Positions 16,616-24,939 are shown, counted from the first letter of the stretch. The stretch is 64,000 nt of DNA from Mesorhizobium sp. YC-39 (GCF_025753795.1 NZ_JAOWPS010000001.1:1798001-1862000); one strand, 5' to 3'. Notes: generated by a model not told the origin, from the sequence alone. A program made the numbers and translations.

Positions 16616-17146
16616 ATGCACGACGATCATCATCACCACAGTCATGACCATGGCTACCATCATCATGGGCCGGATGGCCATCACGACCATCATCCTCTCG
16701 GCCACAACGGACCTGCGGGCAAGCCGCTGCAGTGGCAGACGCCGCATCTGCCGCCCGACCAGGCGCACGAGCCGCCGGTTGATCCAGCGACGGTCGACCT
16801 CGATCTTGTCGAAACCGCCTTCCTCGAAGGCTTTGCGCGGGCGCCGGACCCGTCCAGCTTCCTGCGACTGGCCGGCATACCGTTTGTCGGCGAGATGGCG
16901 GACGGCGTGCGGCTTCATCTGCTTCGCGTCGAGACCGAGGATCTGGTCGACGTCGGCGCGGTCATGCCGCTCGTCGGCGGTACCGGCGTTGCCTATCACC
17001 CGTTGCCGGCGCGCCTGACGTCGCACCGCCGCCGCCTCGCCTTCATCTATCACGATGGCACCGAGCAAAAGCCACTCGGCTTCGCCGCGGCGCGCGCCCT
17101 TGCGGACCGTTCCGCCGCTTCGCAATTCGCCGTCCCCGAGGGCTGA
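16616..17146 (+). CDS. histidine-rich metal-binding protein, putative nickel chaperone for the guanidinase
   Basis: A 176-residue protein starting MHDDHHHHSHDHGYHHHG, with roughly 18 His and several Asp in the first 34 residues. This is a clear divalent-metal (Ni/Zn) binding tail like those of HypB, UreE and CooJ. The rest is an uncharacterised alpha/beta domain (VETAFLEGFARAPDPSSFLRLAGIPF, then DLVDVGAVMPLVGG, RRRLAFIYHDG). It has no P-loop, so it is not HypB, and lacks the HypA zinc Cys pairs. It starts 2 bases after the hydrolase stop and is followed by a HupE-type permease. Nickel delivery to the hydrolase is inferred from context. Confidence 0.75.
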   Translation: MHDDHHHHSHDHGYHHHGPDGHHDHHPLGHNGPAGKPLQWQTPHLPPDQAHEPPVDPATVDLDLVETAFLEGFARAPDPSSFLRLAGIPFVGEMADGVRLHLLRVETEDLVDVGAVMPLVGGTGVAYHPLPARLTSHRRRLAFIYHDGTEQKPLGFAAARALADRSAASQFAVPEG

Positions 17147-17189
17147 AACCAGAAGCCGAACCAGTCATTCTCATCGAACAGGTACAATC

Positions 17190-17774
17190 ATGAAAACATT
17201 TGCAAGACTTGGCACCCTTTCAACTCTCGCCGCCCTTACGCCGTCGCTGGCGTCTGCCCATAGCGGCGGCCCACACGTTCACGGCTTTTTCGCTGGTCTC
17301 GAACATCCGCTCTTCGGCATGGACCATCTGCTCGCCATGGTCGCGGTCGGCATGATTGGGGCTCGCACCGGCGGGCGCAGCGTTGTCCGTGTGCCGCTGT
17401 TTTTTGTCTCGGCCATGGTCGCCGGCGCCTTGCTCGGCATGACCGGCCTCGGCCTGCCTTCCCTTGAAACCGGCATCGCGCTGTCGCTGGTGGTCTTCGG
17501 CGCCATGGTCGGCCTTGCCAGGCCTCTGCCGCTTGCCGCCGCCGCGACGCTGGCGGCCCTGTTCGGCCTCTTCCATGGCAACGCCCATGGCCTCGAGATG
17601 CCCTGGAGCGCCAGCGGCGTTGCTTACGCCGCGGGTTTCATGCTCGGCACCTCGATGCTGCACGCGATCGGCGTGGTGTCCGTCCTCAAGCTGGCTCGTT
17701 GGCCGCTGCCGGTCCGCACCGCAGGCATCGCCACCTCGCTGGTTGGAATGGCCATGGCGGCACAAACTTTCTGA
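17190..17774 (+). CDS. HupE/UreJ-family nickel permease
   Basis: A 194-residue membrane protein with a cleavable-looking signal (MKTFARLGTLSTLAALTPSLASA) and about six membrane segments. The family signature HGFFAGLEHPLFGMDHLLAMVAVG (about 29-52) carries the metal-binding His/Asp residues. A second His cluster occurs in LFGLFHGNAHGLEMP. HupE and UreJ move Ni2+ for hydrogenase or urease; here the only nickel enzyme in the operon is the guanidine hydrolase. The start ATG 17190 has AGG 8 bases upstream. Last clear gene of the riboswitch operon. Confidence 0.9.
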   Translation: MKTFARLGTLSTLAALTPSLASAHSGGPHVHGFFAGLEHPLFGMDHLLAMVAVGMIGARTGGRSVVRVPLFFVSAMVAGALLGMTGLGLPSLETGIALSLVVFGAMVGLARPLPLAAAATLAALFGLFHGNAHGLEMPWSASGVAYAAGFMLGTSMLHAIGVVSVLKLARWPLPVRTAGIATSLVGMAMAAQTF

Positions 17775-17820
17775 GCAGGGCGATCAACGCAGGTAGGCGG
17801 CAAACAGGACTGGAAAGCAG

Positions 17821-17904
17821 ATGAGCCGGAAATGGTTGATGAGGCTGTGGCGCGTTCGCGACATGCTGTACCAGATCCTGAAAATCCGGGCAGAGCGGCT
17901 TTGA
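17821..17904 (+). CDS. possible 27-residue basic small protein
   Basis: A short frame encoding MSRKWLMRLWRVRDMLYQIL and then KIRAERL, with GGAAAG 3 bases before the ATG. The sequence is basic and amphipathic (about 8 Arg/Lys, three Trp/Tyr). It could be a small membrane-associated peptide or the decayed end of a longer gene. It is the only structure I see in the 166 bases between the nickel permease and the convergent GntR gene. Too short for any statistical support. Confidence 0.25.
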   Translation: MSRKWLMRLWRVRDMLYQILKIRAERL

Positions 17905-17940
17905 CAGGGCAGTCTCCACGCCCCGCCGGTCGGCAGGCGC

Positions 17941-18654
17941 TCAGAACTCGAGGGCCTGCCTGAGTGCCGGGCCACTCCTGACGCGGAGATCGAGGTCAGC
18001 CTCGATATGATCGATGTGATGCAGCATCAGGGCGCTGGCCCGTTCGGAGTTGCCGTTTTCAAGCGCTTCCAGAATTTTCATATGCTCGCTATGGCCGCAA
18101 CTGGAGACGCCGGAGCGGCCATAAAGCGCGATCACCAGCGACGAACGCGCCACCAGTTCCTCCATGAAGCGCTGGAGGATCACGTTTCCCGCCACCGACG
18201 CCAGAAGCAGGTGAAAATCACCTGAGGCCTTGATCTCCGATCGTCTCGCGCTCGGTCCGCGTTCGGCAATGAAGCGGCCCTCTTCCTCGAGCTGGGTCTT
18301 GAATGCAACGACATGCGCCAATGTCATGCGCCCAGCGGCAGCGATGGCGATGCCGGGTTCGATGAGCCGGCGTGAGGCGAAGACTTGGCGCGCCTCCTCC
18401 GGCGACGGATTGGCGACGAAGGCGCCGCGATTGCGCTCTGTTCGCACCAATCCTTCGAAGGACAGCATCTGCAACGCCGCGCGCGCCACGGTGCGGCTGA
18501 CATCGAACAGGGTGCCGACCTCGCCTTCGGACAGCTTGGTTCCTGGCGCCAACCGACGGTCGACGATCGCGTCGCGCAACTGGTCGCGGATCGCTTGGGC
18601 GCGATCCTCATTGGCGCTGTCGACAGCAGGGAAAGTCTGGTCGGCTATGTTCAT
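17941..18654 (-). CDS. GntR-family regulator, FadR/FCD type
   Basis: A 237-residue regulator. The N-terminal winged helix (QLRDAIVDRRLAPGTKLSEGEVGTLFDVSRTVARAALQMLSFEGLVRTERNRGAFV) is followed by an FCD ligand domain. Its metal-binding Asp/His set is visible (SGDFHLLLASVAGN, CGHSEHMKILEAL, MLHHIDHIEADL). Such proteins usually repress an adjacent uptake or catabolic operon until a carboxylate ligand binds. It is divergent from the Pot-like transporter operon, with a perfect palindrome in the shared 260-base gap. ATG 18654 is used; the GTG at 18657 is an alternative. Confidence 0.88.
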   Translation of the reverse strand: MNIADQTFPAVDSANEDRAQAIRDQLRDAIVDRRLAPGTKLSEGEVGTLFDVSRTVARAALQMLSFEGLVRTERNRGAFVANPSPEEARQVFASRRLIEPGIAIAAAGRMTLAHVVAFKTQLEEEGRFIAERGPSARRSEIKASGDFHLLLASVAGNVILQRFMEELVARSSLVIALYGRSGVSSCGHSEHMKILEALENGNSERASALMLHHIDHIEADLDLRVRSGPALRQALEF

Positions 18655-18775
18655 CACGGCGGATCCTTACGCCTTTCTATCCTGAATCGGATCGTTTGGA
18701 CGAGAGCTAAAGTGGATACGAGGTGAGAAAATATTGCATACGATTTTTGCGAGGATAGAAAACAATCGCCCATAA

Positions 18776-18792
18776 TTTGTGCATTGCACAAA
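18776..18792. promoter_or_regulatory. operator-like perfect palindrome in the GntR/ABC divergent region
   Basis: TTTGTGCATTGCACAAA is a perfect 8-1-8 palindrome of the TnGT...ACnA type recognised by FadR-family regulators. It lies in the 260-base divergent region between the GntR gene and the transporter ATPase gene, 122 bases from the former and 123 from the latter. An AT-rich block (GAAAATATTGCATACGATTTTTG, 18727-18749) upstream may hold promoter elements. Confidence 0.6.
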
Positions 18793-18914
18793 CATGCCGT
18801 TTCGCCAGGCATCCGACTGCGAGGATGATTTTCTCAAGGATTCAATCGCTTGGGGCGACGCCACGCGACTGGCACGTATGATGCTTTAGTTATCTCGACC
18901 AAAGGGGAAGCCTG

Positions 18915-20003
18915 ATGTCCAAAGCCGCCGAAATCGACATCGTGTCCGTTTCGAAAATCTATGGCGCAACGACTGCCGTCGAAGACATCAGCCTGAAAAT
19001 CCCCGCGGGAACCTATTGCTGCCTGCTCGGCCCGTCCGGCTGCGGCAAGACCTCGACACTGCGCATGATCGCCGGGCACGAGAGCATATCCAGCGGCGAT
19101 GTGCGGCTGGGCAACATTGTGGTCACCGATCTGCCGCCGGCCAAGCGCGGTACCGCCATGATGTTCCAGTCCTACGCGCTGTTTCCGCATCTCGACCTGA
19201 TCGACAATGTTGCGTTCAGTCTCAAGATGAAGGGTGTCGGCAAGGAGGAGCGCCGCGCCAAGGCGCTCGACATGCTGAAGCTGATGCAGATGGAAGCCTA
19301 TGCCAGCCGCCGCCCGGCGCAGCTTTCGGGCGGACAGCAGCAGCGCGTCGCGCTCGCCCGCGCGCTTATCACCGACCCCGAGGCGCTGCTGCTCGACGAA
19401 CCGCTGTCGGCACTCGATCCGTTCCTGAAGATCCGCATGCGGGCCGAGTTGAAGAAGCTGCAGACGTCGCTCGGTATCACCTTCGTCCATGTCACCCACA
19501 GCCAGGAGGAGGCCATGGCGCTCGCCGACCTGATCGTGGTGATGAATGACGGCCGCATCGAGCAGGCGGCGCATCCGCGCATTGTCTTCGAGCGGCCGGC
19601 CACCGCATTCGTCGCCCGCTTCATGGGCGACCACAACGTCGTCTCCGGCCGCGTCACCGGCAGCCGCGACGGCATGGTTGTTTTCGACGTTCCAGGCGGC
19701 GTCTCGCTTGCGGCCAGCGGGCAGGGCAGGGCGATCGGCGAGCCGATCGATATCGCCATCCGTACCGACCATGTGCGCATCGGCGAGGCGCCGGCCGTGG
19801 GCCTGGGCTTCACCGGCATCGTTTCCAACATCGAGTACCGCGGCTCGACCGTGAAGCTCTCGGTCAATGGCGCCGGCATCGAGGATTTCACGGTGATCGT
19901 CGACGACACCAGCTTCTTCGCCAAGCCAGTTGCCGTCGGCGACGCGGTGCCGATCGCCTGGGATGCCGAGGACGCGATCGTCCTCGGCCGCCTCGATTCC
20001 TGA
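18915..20003 (+). CDS. ABC transporter ATP-binding protein, PotA-like
   Basis: A 362-residue ATPase with Walker A GPSGCGKTS, Q-loop MMFQSYALFPHL, signature LSGGQQQR, Walker B LLLDEPLSALD, switch VTHSQEEAMA, and a C-terminal TOBE domain (about 280-355). This is the length and layout of PotA/FbpC/UgpC-class importers. AGGGGAAG sits upstream of ATG 18915. It is the first gene of an operon with a Tat-exported binding protein and two permeases. The substrate is unknown; polyamines or amino-acid derivatives are typical. Confidence 0.9.
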   Translation: MSKAAEIDIVSVSKIYGATTAVEDISLKIPAGTYCCLLGPSGCGKTSTLRMIAGHESISSGDVRLGNIVVTDLPPAKRGTAMMFQSYALFPHLDLIDNVAFSLKMKGVGKEERRAKALDMLKLMQMEAYASRRPAQLSGGQQQRVALARALITDPEALLLDEPLSALDPFLKIRMRAELKKLQTSLGITFVHVTHSQEEAMALADLIVVMNDGRIEQAAHPRIVFERPATAFVARFMGDHNVVSGRVTGSRDGMVVFDVPGGVSLAASGQGRAIGEPIDIAIRTDHVRIGEAPAVGLGFTGIVSNIEYRGSTVKLSVNGAGIEDFTVIVDDTSFFAKPVAVGDAVPIAWDAEDAIVLGRLDS

Positions 20004-20038
20004 ACCAAGACAACCAAACCAGAACAGGGGAACTGACC

Positions 20039-21328
20039 ATGACCAACACCACCGACAAGAAGCCGGGAATTTCCCGCCGCTCGCTGCTCAAGACAGGTGC
20101 TGCCGCCGTCGGTTTTGCCGCCGGCTCGGGCGCCATATCAGGCTTTCCGACCATCTGGGCGCAGTCCAACATCACATTGCGCCAGTTCGGCACCGGCGTG
20201 TCCAACCTCAACGCCATCGCCGACAAGTGCAAGGCCGATCTCGGCATCACGCTGGAGATGACGGCGACCGATTCCGACGCCGCCGCCCAGCGCGCGGTGA
20301 CGCAGCCCGACAGCTACGACATCGCCGACATCGAATACTGGATCGCCAAGAAGGTGTATCCGTCCGGCGTGATGCAGCCGATGGATGTCAAGAAGCTGAA
20401 ATATTACGACAAGATCGTACCGCTTTTCATCACCGGCAAGCTGACGCCCGACAGCGTGATCGCCCAAGGCACCGCGCCGCACACTGTCGGCTTCGTCGAG
20501 GCGCAGAACTCCAAAACCTTCGCCAAGGAACCGACCCAGTGGATGACGATGGTTCCGACCATCTACAATGCCGACACGCTCGGCATCCGCCCCGACCTCG
20601 TCGGCCGCGACATCACCACCTGGGCCGACATCATGGATCCGGCCTTCAAGGGCAAGGCCGCCATCCTCAACATCCCGTCGATCGGCATCATGGATGCGGC
20701 GATGATCATGGAAGCCATGGGCAACATCAAATATGCCGACAAGGGCAACATGACCAAGGAGGAGATCGACAAGACGATCGACTTCCTGATCAAGGCCAAG
20801 CAGGACGGCCAGTTCCGCGCGTTCTGGAAATCGTTCGACGAAAGCGTCAACCTGATGGCGTCAGGCGAAGTGGTCATTCAATCGATGTGGTCTCCGGCGG
20901 TCGCGGCGGTGCGCTCCAAGGGCATCGCCTGCAAATACCAGCCGCTCAAGGAAGGCTATCGCTCGTGGGGTGGCGGTCTTGGCCTGGCAGCGCATCTCGA
21001 GGGCGCCCAGCTCGACGCCGCTTATGAATATATCGACTGGTACCTGTCCGGCTGGGTCGGCGCCTACCTCAACCGCCAAGGCTACTACTCGGCCGCCATG
21101 GATACGGCCAAGCAGTTCATGTCCGAGGACGAATGGGGCTATTGGGTCGACGGCAAGCCGGCAAAGGGCGACATACTGGCGCCGGACGGCAAGGTCATGG
21201 AGAAGGCGGGCGCCGTGCGTGACGGCGGCTCCTTCGTCGAGCGCATGGGCAAGGTCGCCTGCTGGAACTCGGTCATGGACGAGGACCGCTACATGGTGAA
21301 GCGCTGGAACGAATTCATCGCGGCGTGA
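20039..21328 (+). CDS. PotD-like extracellular solute-binding protein with Tat signal
   Basis: A 429-residue periplasmic binding protein. The twin-arginine signal (SRRSLLKTGAAAVGFAAGSG, about 14-33) implies export in folded form. The mature part is of the spermidine/putrescine-binding class (TDSDAAAQRAVTQPDSYDIADIEYW, GEVVIQSMWSPAVAAV, GYRSWGGGLGLAAHLEGAQ). At about 430 residues it is longer than E. coli PotD (about 350). It follows the ATPase by 35 bases and is separated from the permease genes by a palindromic repeat. Confidence 0.88.
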   Translation: MTNTTDKKPGISRRSLLKTGAAAVGFAAGSGAISGFPTIWAQSNITLRQFGTGVSNLNAIADKCKADLGITLEMTATDSDAAAQRAVTQPDSYDIADIEYWIAKKVYPSGVMQPMDVKKLKYYDKIVPLFITGKLTPDSVIAQGTAPHTVGFVEAQNSKTFAKEPTQWMTMVPTIYNADTLGIRPDLVGRDITTWADIMDPAFKGKAAILNIPSIGIMDAAMIMEAMGNIKYADKGNMTKEEIDKTIDFLIKAKQDGQFRAFWKSFDESVNLMASGEVVIQSMWSPAVAAVRSKGIACKYQPLKEGYRSWGGGLGLAAHLEGAQLDAAYEYIDWYLSGWVGAYLNRQGYYSAAMDTAKQFMSEDEWGYWVDGKPAKGDILAPDGKVMEKAGAVRDGGSFVERMGKVACWNSVMDEDRYMVKRWNEFIAA

Positions 21329-21360
21329 TGCAAAGCAGGCGATAGCTAAGATGTTGCATT

Positions 21361-21531
21361 CCTTCGCGCCCCCCTCTGTCCTGCCGGACATCTCCCCCTC
21401 AAGGGGGGAGATTGCGCTGTCATCTCTGCTTTCGCCAATTGCCAACGCTGTTATGGGAGACCCATCGGCGGAGCTGCCAATCTCCCCCCTTGAGGGGGAG
21501 ATGTCCGGCAGGACAGAGGGGGGCGCGAAGG
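21361..21531. repeat. MITE-like palindromic repeat, copy A
   Basis: Two perfectly complementary 54-base arms, 21361-21414 and 21478-21531, flank a 63-base centre. The arms contain CCCCCCTCTGTCCTGCCGG and nested CTCCCCCTCAAGGGGGGAG hairpins. Copy B at 38679-38836 shares the arms and part of the centre (GCTTTCGC...AAT...GCC, CCATCGGC). Such elements are scattered between rhizobial genes (RIME/REP-like). This copy sits inside an operon, between binding-protein and permease genes, where it would form a very stable mRNA hairpin. Confidence 0.93.
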
Positions 21532-21583
21532 ATCACAACTTGCCAGATTGTCGGCCCTCCGCGACACGCCAGGGCTGTTCCAG

Positions 21584-22498
21584 ATGACCGTGGCTCTCAA
21601 CCAGCCTGCAACCGTCACTGCTGCAAAACCCGCCAGACGCCGCCGTCTCTCTCTCGGCGCCATCGCGCCCTATCTGCAGGCGACGCCACTGGCGCTGATC
21701 CTTGGCGCCTTCCTTTTGCTGCCGATCCTGATGATCGCCGTGGTCAGCTTCTGGGACTACGATTTCGCGGCGATGTACCCGGATTTCCTGACCACCAATT
21801 ATTCCGACGTGCTGGGTTCCTGGGTGACCTGGAAGACCTATCTGAACACGCTGAAATACGCGGCGATCGTCTGGGCGCTGACGCTATTCATTGGCTTCTG
21901 GGTCGCCTATTTCCTTGCATTCCATATCAGGACCACGGCCATGCAGATGGTGCTGTTTCTTGTCTGCACGGTGCCGTTCCTGACCTCCAACATCATCCGC
22001 ATGATCTCGTGGATTCCGGTGCTTGGCCGCAACGGCCTGGTCAACTCGACATTGGTTCAGCTCGGACTGATCCCGAAACCGATCGAATGGCTGCTCTATT
22101 CGGAGTTCGCCGTGGTGCTCGCCATGGTGCATCTCTACACGCTGTTCATGGTGACGCCGATCTTCAACACGCTGATGCGCATCGACAGGTCGCTGATCGA
22201 GGCGGCTCGCGACGCCGGCGCTTCCGGTTGGCAGGTCCTGTGGAACGTCATCATCCCGCTCGCCAAGCCCGGCATGGCGATCGGCACCATCTTCGTCGTC
22301 ACGCTGGTGATGGCCGACTTCTCGACGGTGCAGGTGATGTCGGGCGGGCAGAGTGCCTCGGTCGCATTGATGATGAAGAACCAGATGTCGCTGCTGCAAT
22401 ATCCGGCGGCGGCCGCCAACGCGGTCGTGCTCCTGGCACTGGTGCTGTTGATGGTCGCCGGCATCCTGCGCATCGTCGACATCCGCAAGGAGCTGTGA
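21584..22498 (+). CDS. ABC transporter permease, PotB-like
   Basis: A 304-residue inner-membrane permease with about six membrane spans and the EAA motif (EAARDAGASGWQVLWNVIIPLAKPG, about 205-229). The basic N terminus ends in KPARRRR before the first span. ATG 21584 is chosen; the frame stays open upstream to a TTG at 21548, but that is close to the repeat and lacks a ribosome site. It pairs with the next permease. Confidence 0.88.
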   Translation: MTVALNQPATVTAAKPARRRRLSLGAIAPYLQATPLALILGAFLLLPILMIAVVSFWDYDFAAMYPDFLTTNYSDVLGSWVTWKTYLNTLKYAAIVWALTLFIGFWVAYFLAFHIRTTAMQMVLFLVCTVPFLTSNIIRMISWIPVLGRNGLVNSTLVQLGLIPKPIEWLLYSEFAVVLAMVHLYTLFMVTPIFNTLMRIDRSLIEAARDAGASGWQVLWNVIIPLAKPGMAIGTIFVVTLVMADFSTVQVMSGGQSASVALMMKNQMSLLQYPAAAANAVVLLALVLLMVAGILRIVDIRKEL

Positions 22499-22499
22499 C

Positions 22500-23318
22500 G
22501 TGAGCCACGAAAAGCGCACACTCGAATTCTACGTGCTGGCGGTCTTCTTCGCCCTTTTCGTGCTGTTTCTCTACGGCCCGCTTTCGGCGATCCTGATCCT
22601 CTCCTTCCAAGGTGAGAACGGCGGGCTGACCTTTCCGCTGAACGGCGTCTCGCTGCACTGGTTCGCCAATCTGTTCGAGCGCCAGGCGGTCGGCGATTTC
22701 GGCGGCAGTTTCAAACGCTCCTTTTTGCTCGGCCTGATGGTGATGGTCGTCACAGTCGCAGTGTCGCTGCTCGCCGGTCTGGCCTTCCGCCAAAAATTTC
22801 GCGGCGCAACGGCACTGTTCTATCTCGCCGTCGCCAGCCTCGTCGTGCCGTCGATCATCATCAGTCTCGGCATCGGCGTCGTCTTCCAGCAGATCGGCTT
22901 CCGCCCCGCCTGGTACACGTCCGCCTTCGGCGCGCATCTGACCTGGACCTTGCCCTTCGGCGTGCTGATCATGTTTGCCGTCTTCAACCGATTCTCGCCG
23001 GCCTATGAGGAAGCGGCGCGGGATCTCGGAGCGTCATCCTGGCAGACCTTCGCCCATGTCGTCCTGCCAATGATCGCGCCCAGCCTGATCGGCGTCGGTC
23101 TGTTCGGCTTCACCCTGTCCTATGACGAGTTCGCCCGCACACTGATGACATCGGGCACCTTCAACACGCTGCCGCTGGAAATCTACGGCATGACGACGAA
23201 TGTGACGACGCCGGTGCTCTATGCGCTGGGCACCGTGACGACCGTGTTTTCCTTTCTGGTGATACTGCTGACGCTCGGCGCCATCGTCTATGTCGGCCGC
23301 CGCCGGGCGCGTGCGTGA
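22500..23318 (+). CDS. ABC transporter permease, PotC-like
   Basis: A 272-residue inner-membrane permease. The GTG start at 22500 follows the PotB-like stop by one base and has AAGGAG about 8-10 bases upstream. The EAA loop EEAARDLGASSWQTFAHVVLPMIAP (about 162-186) contacts the ATPase. The C terminus ends in VGRRRARA. It completes the PotABCD-like importer; the following racemase frame overlaps its stop. Confidence 0.88.
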   Translation: MSHEKRTLEFYVLAVFFALFVLFLYGPLSAILILSFQGENGGLTFPLNGVSLHWFANLFERQAVGDFGGSFKRSFLLGLMVMVVTVAVSLLAGLAFRQKFRGATALFYLAVASLVVPSIIISLGIGVVFQQIGFRPAWYTSAFGAHLTWTLPFGVLIMFAVFNRFSPAYEEAARDLGASSWQTFAHVVLPMIAPSLIGVGLFGFTLSYDEFARTLMTSGTFNTLPLEIYGMTTNVTTPVLYALGTVTTVFSFLVILLTLGAIVYVGRRRARA

Positions 23319-23329
23319 GCGGAGCCATC

Positions 23330-24076
23330 GTGCAGATCCTCGTTGTCAATCCGAACACCACGGCCAGCATGACCGAAACCATCGACGCCGCTGCGCGCTC
23401 GGTCGCCGGGGCCTGGACGGAGATCGTCGCCGTCACCTCGTCGATGGGGCCGGTTTCGATCGAAGGCTATTATGACGAGGCGCTTGCCGTGCCAGGCCTG
23501 CTGGTCGAGATCGCCGCCGGCGAGCGCGCAGGCGTGCAGGCCGCGATCATCGCCTGTTTCGACGACACCGGCCTCGATGCCGCGCGTGCCATGGCCAACA
23601 TCCCGGTTATCGGCATTTGCGAGGCTGCGCTCAGCATGGCTTCGTTTATTGCCCAGCGTCTCACTGTCGTCACCACGACCGAACGCTCGCGCGTGCCGGT
23701 CGAAGGGCTTGTGCAACGCTATGGCATGGCGGGGCGGGCACGCGTGCGCGCCGCCGACATTCCGGTTCTTGCTCTCGAAGACCCGGCATCGGATGCGCTT
23801 CTGAAGCTGCGGGGCGAGATCGCGCGCGCCATCGAGGAGGATCGCGCCGAAGCCATCGTGCTCGGCTGCGCCGGCATGGCCGATCTTGCGGCCGAGCTGC
23901 AGCGGGAGTTCGGCGTTCCGGTCATCGACGGCGTCGGCGCCGCGGTCAAGCAGGCCGAGGCGCTGATCGCGCTTGGCCTGTCGACATCCAAGCGTGGCGC
24001 CTATGCAAACCCAATCGCAAAGCCCTATCGTGGCGCATTGAAATCCTTCGCCCCCGGTACTCTCGCCGCCGAGTGA
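23330..24076 (+). CDS. Asp/Glu/hydantoin racemase-family protein
   Basis: A 248-residue cytoplasmic protein of the Asp/Glu racemase superfamily, hydantoin racemase branch. Motifs are VNPNTTASMTE at the N terminus, the first catalytic cysteine in IIACFDDTGLDAAR, and the second in IVLGCAGMADL. These support a two-cysteine, cofactor-free racemase. GTG 23330 has GGAG 5 bases upstream; an earlier GTG at 23315 overlaps the permease stop. Co-transcription with the importer suggests the imported compound, or a product of it, is racemised. The exact substrate is unknown. Confidence 0.82.
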   Translation: MQILVVNPNTTASMTETIDAAARSVAGAWTEIVAVTSSMGPVSIEGYYDEALAVPGLLVEIAAGERAGVQAAIIACFDDTGLDAARAMANIPVIGICEAALSMASFIAQRLTVVTTTERSRVPVEGLVQRYGMAGRARVRAADIPVLALEDPASDALLKLRGEIARAIEEDRAEAIVLGCAGMADLAAELQREFGVPVIDGVGAAVKQAEALIALGLSTSKRGAYANPIAKPYRGALKSFAPGTLAAE

Positions 24077-24082
24077 ATCCTA

Positions 24083-24913
24083 ATGCCCCGAACGATCCGA
24101 ACGCTCGCGCTTGATGAAGTGGAAACCCTTGTCGACTGGGCGGCAGCCGAAGGCTGGAACCCCGGTCTCGGCGATGCCAGAATTTTCCAGGCGGCGGATC
24201 CCGAAGGTTTCATCGGCGCCTTCGTCGATGGCGAGATGGTGGCCGGCATTTCCGCGGTCGCCTATGGCGACGATTTCGGCTTCATCGGCCTCTATATCTG
24301 TCGCCCTGACAGGCGTGGCGAGGGCCATGGCAAGGCGGTCTGGGACGCCGGCATGGCGCGGCTTGGCAACCGCACGATCGGTCTGGACGGCGTTGTCGAA
24401 CAGCAAGCCAACTACCGCAGCATGGGTTTTGCGCCGCTCTACCGGACGATACGGTTCAACGGGCCGCTCGATGGCATGGCGGATACCGGCAGTGGCATTC
24501 GCGCCATAGGGCCGGAGCCGGATATAGTGGCCTATGACCGCCGGTTCTTTCCCGGACCGAGACGGTCGTTCCTGGAGCACTGGCTGCGCCCGCCGCACAT
24601 GGCGCTTGCGATCGTTAGCGACGGCGCGATCGAAGGATATGGCGTCGCGCGCCGGTGCCGGGACGGCTGCAAGATCGGCCCGCTCTATGCCGATCGGCTG
24701 GATGCGGCAACTCATCTCTTTTCAGCACTTGCCAGTCTCTGCGGCCCCGAAAATATCCATCTCGACGTTCCCGAAACCAGCGGGGATTTTGCAGCGTGGC
24801 TGTCGTCGGTGGGCCTGCAGCCGGGTTTCGAAACGGCTCGAATGTACCGGGGAAAAGCGCCGCAGCTCGTGCAGTCAGGGGTCTTTGCGATAACCACCCT
24901 GGAGCTTGGTTGA
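24083..24913 (+). CDS. GNAT-family N-acetyltransferase, two-domain
   Basis: A 276-residue acetyltransferase. The N-terminal GNAT fold has the acetyl-CoA loop RPDRRGEGHGKAVWDAG (about 75-91) and the following QQANYRSMGFAPLYRT. The second half (about 140-276) resembles the YitH/acetyltransferase-18 C-terminal domain (LAIVSDGAIEGYGVARRC, then IHLDVPE). It is the last gene of the transporter operon, 6 bases after the racemase. It may acetylate the imported amine or amino acid; that is an inference. Confidence 0.8.
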   Translation: MPRTIRTLALDEVETLVDWAAAEGWNPGLGDARIFQAADPEGFIGAFVDGEMVAGISAVAYGDDFGFIGLYICRPDRRGEGHGKAVWDAGMARLGNRTIGLDGVVEQQANYRSMGFAPLYRTIRFNGPLDGMADTGSGIRAIGPEPDIVAYDRRFFPGPRRSFLEHWLRPPHMALAIVSDGAIEGYGVARRCRDGCKIGPLYADRLDAATHLFSALASLCGPENIHLDVPETSGDFAAWLSSVGLQPGFETARMYRGKAPQLVQSGVFAITTLELG

Positions 24914-24939
24914 GACGGTGGCAGCCGACGAAGCGCCGA

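Noticed and set aside
21361..21531. A transcription terminator or a CRISPR unit
   Set aside because: The arms are 54 bases long, perfectly complementary and repeated elsewhere as an intergenic element. There is no T run and no regular repeat-spacer array.
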